Both the position numbers and the translations under genes were made by a program. A stretch of 64,000 nt of DNA from Oreocharis arfaki (Eukaryota > Chordata > Aves > Passeriformes > Paramythiidae), in assembly GCA_013398015.1 (NCBI GenBank), contig VZRR01007716.1, forward strand, positions 361,729 through 425,728, given 5' to 3'. Positions 23,991-36,370 of the stretch are shown piece by piece (position 1 is the first letter of the stretch; every line of letters begins with the position of its first letter). The notes beneath the pieces are model-generated. The model saw only the letters and a list, made by a program, of their open reading frames with translations, was not told the origin of the DNA and did not search any database.

Positions 23991-25163
23991 CTAAAAGAGA
24001 ATATTTGGTATGGCCATAATTTATTTGTATAATGCCTGAAAACATTTTTCTTTTCTGTCATTCTGGTTTTATTGTTTCATTCAACACAGAGTACACTCAG
24101 AGCTGAAAGATCCAGGATATTCAGCTGCAGAATTTCTAGCAAGAATTGGGATTAAATAATCTTTTATGCTCTAGGTGCATATCTGCTGGTAATCATAACA
24201 TTCAATAATCAACAGCCAAAATACATGTCAGAGCAACAAAGCATAGAAATGCCTCTTCCCTGAAAAACTGCCATATGCCAACTTCAGTGCAACCCTAATC
24301 CTAAACTTCTCTCCAAGAAATGCAACACTTGTCTTTTGTCACGGGACACCAGAAATATTGTAGTGTATGAAGCACTTGTTGATATGGGTGCCTTCAAGTC
24401 CCATTTCTGCTTGATTTTGAGGAATTTGGGATGTACAATCCTTCTATAGTCCCTCCAAAGATGATTTCTATCCATATCTGGAAAATGAGTTTTGAAGATA
24501 ATTTTTTTAACAAACCTAATGTGTTTCTCAAGTAGGTAGAAAACATTTCCTAGAAACAGCCCAATCCAACTCTTGTGTCTCTTGAACAATTTAATGTCAT
24601 TGAAATATATTAGTTATTTCTTTTTTTGCTTTTTATTTCATGAAATCCAATCTGATTTCCTGGTGCCTCTCAGAAAGCATCTTTTCAGCCTTCAGAAAGT
24701 CACACACTTGCTAGAATTGGCTAAACTGAAAATCCTGGAACAAGCATTTTAAAGATTTTACATTGAAGACAAAATAATTAGTCTAATACATCCCCAACTT
24801 GGCAAAAGGCACATCTAAATATAGGGAGATAAATGTTCCTAAATTTCCTACATGCTGGGTTTTTACTTATTGGGTTTATGGCACAGAGATGTATAGGTGG
24901 CTTAATCAATTTTCAGAGGAAAACAGAAAATACAGCTCATTTTATGAGCCTTAACATAACAGATTACCATGCCCTCTTCATATGTTAATGAATGATGCCT
25001 TATACGCTACAGAAGTTGTAATAAAAACGTCTGCTTTCCAAAATCACAGCTGCTGCTCTATTTTATTCCTGTTTCTAAAATTTTTGCTCAACTGCACACT
25101 GAGAATTAATCAAAATTTAAAAGTATTTAAAAGAATTCCCCTTTTAACTTCCCCTCCACAAAC
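23991..25163 (-). other. GABRB2: GABRB2 intron between the loop-C exons (1.2 kb)
   Basis: Bounded by GTTTGT at 25163 and TCTCTTTTAG ending at 23991, in phase 1. It is the only short intron here and I see no repeats in it. A 101-residue minus-strand open frame at 24284-24589 has no recognisable domain and is treated as chance. Confidence 0.93.
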
Positions 25164-25301
25164 CTGTAGAGAAAACAACATTCTTGGTGATAAGCTTGTA
25201 GTCTACAATAGAGAACTGTGGCAGTTCGATCTTTGTCACTCCTGTGACTGCATTATCACCTCCACGCCAGTAAAATTCAATGTCATCTGTTGTATAGCCA
25301 T
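25164..25301 (-). CDS. GABRB2: GABRB2 exon: ligand-binding domain, loop B to loop C
   Basis: This 138-nt exon is flanked by a TTTTTATAG acceptor (AG at 25303-25302) and a GTTTGT donor (25163-25158). It starts with the last two bases of a tyrosine codon (loop B Tyr157 by mammalian numbering), continues GYTTDDIEFYWRGGDNAV, TGVTKIELPQFSIVDYKL and ITKNVVFSTG, and ends with the first base of a glycine codon. It carries the extracellular beta-sheet core and the agonist-site residues matching Thr160, Phe200 and Thr202. The split codon at its 3' end is completed by 23990-23989, confirming the order of exons. The remaining ligand-binding domain, including the Cys-loop (normally in the preceding 83-bp exon), was not found upstream in this window. 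The ATG-initiated plus-strand frame across this region is an antisense shadow. Confidence 0.97.
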
Positions 25302-28300
25302 CTATAAAAACAGGAATAAACAAGTGAGATACACATCTCTTCTGACATGTGTAGAACAGTTCATTAACTCAAAACATTTAAAATATATTTCTAAAATTAA
25401 ACCATTTATAAACATAGACAAAGGTCATTCCAAATATAACTTCAAAAGCCAGTCCTAGGTGTATTTTAAAATTTGTTGGGTTTGTATTTTTTTTAAGATA
25501 TATTACATGAATGTATCAACAAAACAAACCTTTAAAACCAAATTAAGACTACACACATCCCATCTCTAGATAGCAACTGCATATTGGCTTAATGTAACTT
25601 CTGATCCCATGGCGGGATAAAATGGCATGAGTTTGCTTTAAGTTCTGTCCCTGAGCTGAAACATCAGCACTGGCAATGTTTAGTTTCTAGTTGTAAGAAC
25701 CAGCATAATTCTTTTTCTAAAATGGCTTGACTGCAGTAAAAGACAGCCACATTCAGTGAGCTTTGTAAGAGGCCTTGTAAAAAGCAATTGTAGCAGATGC
25801 AACAACACCCATCAGTGGCAAAAAAAACACCCACAAGAAATCAACCAAACAAAAAGAAATCCCACCACCCAAAAAACCACCCCAGAACACAGCACATGTT
25901 CACACAGTCATAAAACATATGCATGAAAAAGGAATCTGGGCTCCCAAATGGCAGCTGACCCAAGTTGCACGCTCCAGAGCTGGTGTACAGAAATGAACAT
26001 GAAATATCAGAAATAAATCTATTGCAAAACTAGGAAATAGAATATTCATTAATGTTTCATTATTCATTAATCTAAAGATTTTTGTTATCAAAAGTTGTAA
26101 ATGAAATCAACTCAAACATAGAATAATGACTATGACTCTTTTGCAAACTGAGATAATAAATATTATATATACAACCTTGATTTTAAGTTCTCATCCACAG
26201 ACAAAGGACAAAATTGTATACTAAACACCATTTTTTAGAGTGCTCAAATACCACAGAATTTCAAGGAATAATGCATAGAATCTATAAAACTGTTCCTGTG
26301 CACTATTAATTTTTGATAATCCAAGAGGAATCCAGCTGTACAGCTTTAGCAGAAGGCAAGCAAGTTTGAAGACATGAGCCAAATAACCTGCAAAAACACT
26401 GAAACAACCATAAAAGTCTATCTAATACACACAATTTTAAAAAGTATTTTGGTAGATACATTCCTGTAGTATGTTGATAGCAATTCCAGAGTTTTGTATA
26501 AGTGACTCTTTTACTTTCCTGGTCAAAAGTCTGTCCTCAGACTTACCTATGTTTCTCTGCCTAGCAACACTTTATGTTCATCAAGTCTCTCTCTAGGCTT
26601 TCATAGAGACAAATAAAATAAAATCTAAAATAAAGATGAATATATTGGCTGATCTTGAGATGTAAAAGCAACTTCCTGCACTCCATGTTACGAAAAATAT
26701 AAAAGAACATCCTTAGAGAGTTTAGGAAGATCAATATTATTTCGTTGGGAGTATCTATGAGACATCGTCCAATTTTGCTGATATTCTATCTGACATCTAC
26801 CCTGCCCTCCAACGGCAAGTTCCAGATTCTAATACCATTTACTGAAGTTGGTGGGATTAATCAAGGTAATTTATTTAATTCTGAGGTAACTAAACTGTTA
26901 AACCTCACAGTTAATAAATCAATATTTTATTTTTTTGTTTATTTCTTAAAGAAACAAATGCTAAGATAAGTTTCAGAGGGGAAAACCTCACCTTTCTATA
27001 TAAGAGAAAAAATGTTCATAAAAAGCCTAAATGGCTTTTTATTTGATTATATTTTTTAGAATATCTTTTAGAAGAACTTTTTTGTCCAACTGCCTATGAA
27101 CAGTTTAGCCTTGAACTGTTCAGTCATACCAGGGTTCACATCACAGAACCCCAGGATTCACATTCCAGCAGACTGCCAAATGCTTTAGCATTACTCTCTA
27201 CCGGGATGATGCAGCTCAGCTTCTCCCTGGGTTCTCACAGCCTTAACACTAAGCAAACATTGACAACTACTTAGGAGAGAGCAATGCTTTGAAACTCTCA
27301 CCCAAAAGTTCAAACTGAAGATTCCAAACTCCACAGCTCTGGGTGGCTTTGGGGAGAACTGAGCAGAATTCCCTGCTCCTTGAGGGATTTATATTGGGCA
27401 AATGCTAAGCCGAGACTGACCCAGAATGACAAGACTTGTTAGTAGGTATCGATAAATAGAATTTCAGGAAGTCTCTTTAAGCTTTCATTGAAATACTTCT
27501 CTCTCTTTCCAAAAAGGATAAATTATCCCATTCATTTCATAGCGTGGAGAAAGAGAGGAAAGAATATTACAGTCATCTGCACATGAAAGCTCTTGCGTAC
27601 TGCTAAAGTACCCAAAGATAATTGGATATAAGTGCAATATCTGCAAAACATCTGCCAAAAGAGAGAACGGGCCTATACATGTCTCTAGCAGATGTTTTAC
27701 AGTAAAGTCCAATTACCTGTGGCTATAATAAACTCCTTCTGCAGGTATCTGGGACTCAAAACAACTCTACTTACAAGTAAAATTATTTAAAGATCAACCT
27801 AATTAAAGTAGTAATAAGCAGTATAGAAAAAACAATCTGTGGATCTTGACAAGAAGAAAGAAGAAAAGAAGAATTAATAAAGTCAGTTCAGTATTTTGAA
27901 ATTATCAGACCACATGTTGGTAAAGTAGAAAGGAAAGCATACTAAACCCAAAAGTGTTCCAAGCAATCTTTGCAAGAGTATGAGTTTAGCACAGAGCACT
28001 ATTTGATTTAGACTGTAACACAACTGTTGGTTTACTATATATTAAACTGTATGTATCTCTGCTGCCAGCAGAGAGCATCTGATCGATTGCTTTTCCCTCA
28101 ATCATTTATATACCATCATCAGCACAATTTACTTCACATTCAGAAAGTTCAATTTCTCATTTCTGTCATGCATCACACACTGGCAGTCAACCAAATCAAT
28201 ACACTGTCCTGGTAATATGGCATCAATCCTGAGAGAAGCAAAGCATTTTTGACTCCAATTAACAGGGGCAGAGAGTTTATCATCGCGCATACATTGAGGA

Positions 28301-30779
28301 ATGACAGACGATGAAGCACTGTAGAAGGAAAATAAACAACTAATAGAACATAAAATAAAACCCCCCGTCACAGAGAAACTATAAAAGCACCAATTTTTTC
28401 CCAGCCTATTCAAGAGAAGTCAAAAATAGGAAATTCTTTAAATACAAACCACCTAAAATGAAAGCTGCAGCATTACTGACTGAAAACGAAAATATTTAGA
28501 CACAAGACAATTATCAGAAACACCATACAATGGAAGAAAAGAAGCAGATTTTTCTGAAAAACTCATGATTTATCAGGATTCACTGCCTCACAATGCTGCA
28601 GTTCGTACATGACAGCTGGGAGGTATTTTACATCTACACGTCTACAGTGTGCACTGTGGGAATTCAAGTGCTCCACATTACTGACACTATGGCAGCACCT
28701 GGAGACTGAAGATAAGGCATCTCTTGATTTTTTTGGGGGGAAAAAAAATGACATAAACATGCAAAACAGTGAAAATGTGACTAAAAGGGAGGATTCTGAA
28801 GCCATGCCCTAACCTTTCTCTGCTCTGAACCATCAGCAGTTTGTATGAGCTTGGGCAATGCATGTGCGCATCCTGCATCACCTCTGAGCTAAGGAGAACC
28901 ACTTCAGCACTGACAAGGAGACACAGGAAACAAAAGGATCCTGTTGCCAACTGCCTAAATCCTACCTCCAGCTGCTAAAGCTTATCCAAAAAAATGTTCC
29001 TCTAATTACATCTTATATCTGTGGTTCTGAGCATTGTCAGCACAGAATTATGATGAAGCACAGTTCAGCTTCTTCAAAATTTTTGCTGAGCAGGTCTGGA
29101 GACTTGGTGAAAGCTGGAATCACACCACCTCTCTAATCATCTGAGGTATTTGTCTTTTGCTCACCAATATAAAACATATGAGAACTCACTTTACAGCGAT
29201 TCTGGACTTAAATACTATTACAAAGCAACCATTTACAAGAAGAACACCATATACCTGGTGGAGAATAACAGAGTTGCATTATACACATGGCATTTTGGGG
29301 GAAAAAAATATCACAAATGTACATTGCTATATACAAAAATCTATGGACTCAGATAGGGAATGAGTAACAAGCTATTTAATTTCTCCTGCTGCTATCAAAT
29401 GGATTTTCTTTGCCTAGCCACTCACAATATGGTGGCTTCCCAAAATAAAATGGAGAGAACTCATGTATGGTATTGATACCCAAGTGAATGCCTTAATTAC
29501 AAATAAACAAAATATTCTTAGCTAGCAATCGTAAGACATTAATTTATACAAATGCAGGTCACAGACTTTCAGACTAATTGAAGAACTTGACATCTACAGG
29601 CCCTGTAAAATGAGATGAATGCTATAAAGAAATATTAAATCAAGTGATTAATCCCATTTCTATAATAGACTGTAGAATACCTTCAGCAGCAACATCTATG
29701 CATTTCATTTATTTTTAAACATAGAACCACTACTCCCTCTTTTTTCAAGATTTTCTTCAGAAGTTACACAGAGTAAACAGCAAAATTACTTACAAAATTG
29801 TAACATGCAAAGCATATTTTGAAATTCTGAAACCTTTCAGATCAAACTTATTTCACTGCATCACTTCAGCCTTCACCATCCACTTATTCATTCAAAAACA
29901 TAGCCAGAAAGAGTAAGTTAGAAGTGTTTCTTTGGATTTGCAGGGATGTTTAAAGCTGAGGTGCTGAAACCAGTGGGGTAATACAAGGGTGAGTAGGAAT
30001 AACAGACTTTGTGTGCCAGAGCAATTGGAAAAAAGCACATCATACTTGTTTCTTTCTTCTCTTTCTCATCCCCTCCAAATTCTGTCTTTCTTCATAAAAC
30101 ATTTAAATTCTTCTTACATTTCACTTCAAAGGCTTTTTCTCCTAAGGCTCTGAGGATCTGGATGCAAAGAGCATGTACAATTTTCTGACTGCAATGAAAT
30201 TCAATTGATTTTTAGATTAAATTGGCAACATTCTCAAAAAACAATCATCTTCGAGTTGTACAAATGGCCCCTTACTGGGTAGAGTAGGGTGGGTCAAAAA
30301 AGAGACAGAAATGTGATGCTGTAATTACTATATACAGCTATTTAAAAAAAGAAAATGTCTTTTGATGAACAAGTGAAACAACAAAATGGATTCCAGGCCT
30401 TAGAGTAGGGTTTTCATGGTGTTAGCAGAACCAAGTTGAATTTTTATGTAGGTTCTTCAGGCCGATTCTTGTTTACAGGAAGCCTGGTAACTTACAGAAT
30501 AGGTATCCTGGTGGAACTCATTAATTTTTCAAATTTCCTAATGATTTCAGTGAAAATCATCAATACTTTAGAGCTCTTCCTGCAAAATGTTTTCATAAAT
30601 ATATTGCCACTGCTACAATATTTCTAGGAAAAGAAAGAGAGGTCAGAAACAAATAGGGAGAACTGTATCTGCGCAATAATATTCAAAAACCTTTTATGTC
30701 CTAGAACACAGCAATTTCTTGCAATCTTTCTGCTTCCATAAGATCAGTTACTCCCACCAGTATGAATGATCTAAAAAGT
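25302..30779 (-). other. GABRB2: GABRB2 upstream intron, first part
   Basis: Intronic, AT-rich. No exon-like match to the preceding Cys-loop exon (ACMMDLRRYPLDEQNC-type) was found. An A/C-rich low-complexity patch lies at 25819-25885. Nothing else recognised. Confidence 0.8.
25819..25885. repeat. A/C-rich low-complexity patch
   Basis: Runs of A3-8 alternating with C2-4 (AAACACCCAC, CCAAACAAAAAG, CCCAAAAAACC). Similar patches recur near 42894-42940, 49105-49135 and 53860-53905. Confidence 0.6.
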
Positions 30780-31112
30780 TGTTGGATTCAACACTGGGGA
30801 GATCCTGCAAGCCTAAGAGCTCCTCACCCAGAAGAGACAAGAGTATGTGGAGCAGAATGTGCCGGGTGAAAGGAAGGTCATGGTGCCTGACTGGCACAGA
30901 GAGGGCACCACGGCATCAGAACCAAGTTCCTTCTGGGACTCCAGGGAGAACTGGGCACTCTCTGGGCAGGTTGGAGCACAGATCTTTCCCACATCCTGCA
31001 CGCAAGAATGCTCTTCATCTTTTTTCTTCTGATTTCCATCATCCTTTCGTCCTGCAGACCAAGTGCTATGCTTATGCATTAAATATATCCCAGAACACAA
31101 CGAAGTACAACA
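30780..31112 (+). mobile_element. possible solo LTR of an endogenous retrovirus
   Basis: A GC-richer block begins TGTTG at 30780 and ends CAACA at 31112, giving the short inverted ends expected of an LTR over 333 bp. A GCATTAAAT poly(A)-like signal lies near 31077, about 30 bases before the proposed end. I could not identify a convincing 5- or 6-bp target duplication (AAAGT on the left; none matching on the right), nor a named LTR family. Open frames of 61-119 residues in this span have no recognisable domain. Proposed on structure only. Confidence 0.35.
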
Positions 31113-32732
31113 CATCTGGCTCAGTTTTATTTATTTAAATGGCTAAAGTCCAGGGATTTTTATCACTATGGAAATCACATATTTGATTTCTGTAGGCAAA
31201 CAAATAACATTAGATAACCATGCATGTTCTATAGAGCACCCAGAAACATACTCTCCCCAATGTCTGCCACAGCTCGTATTTCCTAACCCACTTACTTCAT
31301 TTAGCAGACGACCTTTTCTGAGGATAAGGTTGACAGCATTATGTTAGCACCTTGATTAAGTCTGGATCATCTTGAAGGTTATTTCAGTGTAGCATGACTG
31401 ACATTAAGCAAATACATGAGGAAACCATGGGTGGCAACAGTTGTCAATATAAAGTTAGAGCTAAACATACTTCTCACTTCCACTACTAATAAAATTTTAA
31501 AGAAAAACCCCTTAATCTGTAAATTAAAAAACCCTCCCAAATTAGTATACATTACACTTCTGCACTAAAGTTTATTATTTCCCTATTACACATACCACAG
31601 AAAAAAAGGAATTCCTGAACACACAAGTAACTATGTGAGACACAACAAATCTGTCCTAGCCATAAAAGATGAGGGGAAGCTTAGTTTCATTTGCAATTAA
31701 AAGTAGACTATGGTAGAAAACTGGGAAACTCAATGTTAAGAAGCCCAGGATAACAAACCATTTTCTTAAAGCTCAATTTCATTGTCAGCTACACAGAAGA
31801 ACCAAGAAGTTTACTTTCACTTCTCATAATGGTAGATCTTCAAAGATGCAATAGGAAATTGCAGTATGTAAACATGAAGATGATACCAATTATTGCTGAG
31901 GAAAACAACATTTAGGCAGAAATAAATTTCTATTTAAACGTGAACTGCAGCTGATGTAAATAGGATAAAAATGAATACATCAATACTTAAGTGATTTATT
32001 TCAATGCCATTTAATCACAAAATGAACAGAACTCAAGTGAAAATAACCATTGAGAAAAGACAAGTGCAATCAGGTATAAGCAGGCAATGGGCTTTTTTTT
32101 TCCCAGAGAAATCAACAAAGTGAAAATATAAATTATTTCCTGTGTTTAAAGGCTTAAGATTTTACTACATCATTCACAGCTATTTTCTTCCACATTTAAG
32201 TCAATGAAAGCAAGTCAAAGTTAAATAAACAATAAATATCTTCAATATCACACTGGCATCAAAAATTGCTTACAGGAAAACAAATGTTGCCTACCCTAGT
32301 TCATGAGATTTAATCTCAATGAGAGACAAAGCACATGTCCCAGAAAGCTGAACTGCAAGAGCCACATGGAAGAGCGAACTTGGAATGCCAAGGGACTACT
32401 CAAGGTCTGGTTGAACCTTCTACCATGCCCAAACCCTCCAGTTTAAAGAGGGTGATAGTGCATGTACTTTAATAAACATAGCTAAAAATGTTCAACTGAA
32501 CAATTCAGTAAATGAATGATGCCTCTCATATATTAACTGGATCATTTTATAAAGTCCATAAATTTGCATGAGTAGTTTCATCAATCCAACAATCAAATAT
32601 GAAATCTCTTCTGTGTTTTTAAATGAGAGATATTTATAAGTAATCATTCAAATAGGAAGTACTGTGTTCTTTTGGCATAATATTAAAGAGCCAACTAGGG
32701 TGGAGAGGGAACAATTTCTTGTACTTTGATGC

Positions 32733-32756
32733 ATATATATATATACACACACACAC
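32733..32756. repeat. (AT)n(AC)n compound microsatellite
   Basis: Six AT units run into six or seven AC units. Confidence 0.9.
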
Positions 32757-34926
32757 TGATTTTTCAACTGTATTCTGAAAAGGTATTTTGAAGATTGATG
32801 GAAATGTCTTAACCCTCAACTCTTTGTGTAAAACTGAACGCTGTTTCTGATCTTTGAAAATAATTGTTAGCAACTGTCTTCTACTTTTGAAAGGCCATAT
32901 TTCAGGAACAGAACTTCTATAGTAAAATGTACATCCACACCGAGTGGAGTGTAAATGACAAATTATTTTCTCCTCTCTCCTTTCAGTAAGGATAAAGCTC
33001 ATGTAGGGAAAACAAATACTTACATTTGCACCCTACCATGAATTTCATCACTGCAGCCTGTACTCATCTCCATGATTTGAGCTGATTCCTACACTTTTAT
33101 CTCATTTGACCACATTAATGAATTTATGCATAGGAAAATTGCTGTCCAAAACAATTATATATGATCTGGAAATTAAGAAGGCCATTGAATATTGTTCTCT
33201 AACACACAAACAAATCTCACTATTTACTTATTTCAGAGAAGACTTTATGAAAAGACTATGTATGCTGTTTGCTCTTTTATCTGATTTAAGAATTGGGTCT
33301 TTTTGAAACTGGAAATAGAAATGAGGGGTATATCCAAAGAAATGAATCAGCAAAGCATCATCTCCACAAGCTCAATTTTTAATACCTTAGATATGTAAGA
33401 CCAAATGTCCTAAGTTTCCTGTAACCCACTATCAGCGTACATTTTGAATGATGATGTACACTAAAAAAAAAGAGGAAAAATGACCAACATCTGGCAGCCT
33501 TAACCTTATTTATAAAACTGCATTACTACGCCACTCTGCTTAATTATTCCACAGCTGTATCAAAAATGCAAGGCCACAAGGAAAAAAAACGCAATTTGTA
33601 GAAGATAGCCCTTTTGGTTTTGCCTGTGCCATTTTTTCAATTTAGAAAAATACTTATTCATTATGGTATGTTATCTTGCAATGCAGTGTGAGGTAATATT
33701 CTGAAATAGTATTCTATCTTTGCCTGAAGGACATCACAGTATCTAAAACACTTCTTTTAGGTAAAGATCTGGTTGTGAAGGTTTAGGAACATTGGTCTCA
33801 TAGACTGTCCAGCAGGAACGTGCTAAAACTTGTTGTTACCAAGAGTGAAACATCATTAGAATGTAAAAATCCCCACAGGTCCTTACACGTGTAGAATAAA
33901 GGTTGGGTTTGGACACTTAACTGAACCTGCAGAAATTAATTTTCTATCAGTAAAGAGCAAGCTATAATGAATGCTCCTTCTAAAGTCAGCCACATGTATA
34001 TATTTGGGAACTTTTTCCTATCTTGATAAGTCTTCTATCTTCTACAAGTTTTTCAAGGATAATTACATGTACCTTTGATGTGGAGAACTATTTATACAGT
34101 ACCATGTGAATGATGTTTATAGGAACTTTAATTATAGACCATGATATTGTTAGAACTACATCATTATTTTCTAAAATTTGCAATAGTCCTGTAACATTTC
34201 TAGATGTCCTTCACACGGCCTGGTTGGTATCAGAAACCACATTGCTGCCTCCTCAAAATGTTTTAGTGGGAGCTGTGTTCCTGAAGGCTCAGAGGACTTT
34301 CCTGCAGGAAACTCTGTTGTGACACCTATCAGAAAAGACAGCACAGGTTTGTTGGCAGTATCCCAGCTACTTTCCTACAATGCTGAAAGAGGCCAGAATA
34401 AATTCTTTCGACACCCAGCCCTCCAGCTTTTAGAAATGGTATACAAAGAAAAATTATTTGGTGGTTAACAAGATGCTAATGGTTGTGGATGGTTATGAAC
34501 AAGGTAGGAGGAATTGGAAGTGTTTTAACAGGAGATGGAGACAAGGCCAAAGGAGAATGAAAGCTACTTCAGCTCTCTGCATTTATCTGGTACAGGAGAC
34601 TAACCCTGAGAGCCTCAAACACACTGTTAAGCAGCTACTTCTGTAAATCCATGGCAGATGCAACCTCATCCCGCATTTTTTTCACTAGAAAACTTCATTT
34701 GCCCCAGTCCAGTTTAAAGTTTCGGCTTTTATGTACCACAAAGCCATGTTAAACCCTGCTCAATAGGTAACGTCCTGTTTTACTCAGTATCTGGTATTCT
34801 CCTCTGATCTGCATTGATGTTCCCAGGTACCATACTAAGTTTCATCACCACATTTCAGAAGTTTATAAGTTCACAAAATTGTCTATAGCTTTTCTAACAT
34901 TCACTTTTCTTCTGAGCTGCAACTAC

Positions 34927-34949
34927 AGGCATTGCTCGAGGCAATGCCT
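34927..34949. repeat. perfect inverted repeat, 9-bp arms
   Basis: Arms AGGCATTGC and GCAATGCCT flank a 5-base centre, TCGAG. It would form a compact hairpin. Confidence 0.9.
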
Positions 34950-36337
34950 ATTTCACGAAGTAGATGTGACTGACACATGACAATGCCAGCCCTTAAAGGG
35001 ACTTTTCCCTGCAAGTAGATTTTAACACGCTGTTGACTTTTATTCAGTTTTCCTCTAGGTCTAGTAGCGTAACTGTGTCAATATACAAATACGCATTACA
35101 TAAGGTTGCCCCCTGGGCTGGAAAAGCAGGATATCTGCATAAAAATGTTCACAGAAAAGAACCCAGTACAATATTTTAACATATATAAAAGAAAATCAGC
35201 CTCAAATGCAAAAGTTAAAAAACTACAACTTTTTGCTGAGAGCCCTACAAGGACTGCACCTCTCTCATGTGCTTGAAATAAATACCCTTCAAGAAAAAAA
35301 TCAGGGAAAAACACAGGAATAATACTATAATGTATAGTAAACCATGCAGCACTTGAATATGTTATAATTAGTAATTCATAATCACTATACTTTCCTGATA
35401 CAACTGCACAGAATCATTCTTGAAGGAGCTATGATTCAAATTCACCTCCAAACTACAAATAAACCTCCCCAAGAGCACCAATGTAATTATTTTCAGATAA
35501 ACCCACAGTATTCCATACCTGTGTCTGTTCCTTATTTAAACCGCCTTTTCCCTTACACAGTGACATTCATTCCTAGCTTATCCTTACAATCCAATGGCAT
35601 CACACATGCCATTATCTCCATTTATATTCCTATTTTCTAACTTTGTTTTTTCTTTGGAAGTGTTATTCTGTATGTGGGCTTTACGAATCAGAAAAGTTGC
35701 TATTTGCAGGGAACACGTTGCTTTAGTGCAGAAGCAAGAAACCGGAAGTACAGTGAGCTCTGTTACCATAAATATGAAAACTGGATTCCTCCTCTGCCCT
35801 GCAACATCTTCGGTGTCCAGGAGGGTGTCATGGCACAGAAACACATCCATGAGGCAGGTATCTAACAGCCACCTTGTAAACATGGTTATCAAACCATTGT
35901 CTTATCTGTGGTGCTCCCAACTTTGCATAATTAAATTACTGCTGTACTCTGTTTATGCTACAAGTACACGTATGCTGTAGTATTTATAGGAAATATTTCA
36001 TTACTATTATTGTGTAAAGTAAGTATTTGTCCAAAGCTTAAAATGAAAGGCCTCTTATGTGGGAAAGAATAAATGTGAAACAAAACACCTTTGGAAGGCA
36101 CTGAGTTGAAGATAGGGATCTCTCTCATTAGAGTTTTATCTTGTCATTCTGTCACAAGTTAGAAGAGGGAACACTGAAAAACTGACCTGCCCCAAGTGGT
36201 TTTTAACAGCCATGCTGACTTGGAACATCTCACAGAGCTGTTACACAAATGGAAGGTAGGCAAACCCAACGTTTTCCTTGGCACAAGGTCTGTACTAACA
36301 TCAAATTTGTGTGTAGAGTGGTGAAACAGCAAAGAAT

Positions 36338-36370
36338 ACTTTCATTAATACTTCATTAATACTTTCATTA
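36338..36370. repeat. 11-12 bp tandem repeat, about 3 copies
   Basis: Units ACTTTCATTAAT, ACTTCATTAAT and ACTTTCATTA in direct tandem. Confidence 0.85.

Noticed and set aside
24982..25458. 158-residue plus-strand open frame.
   Set aside because: It is the antisense shadow of the GABRB2 exon at 25164-25301 plus flanking intron.
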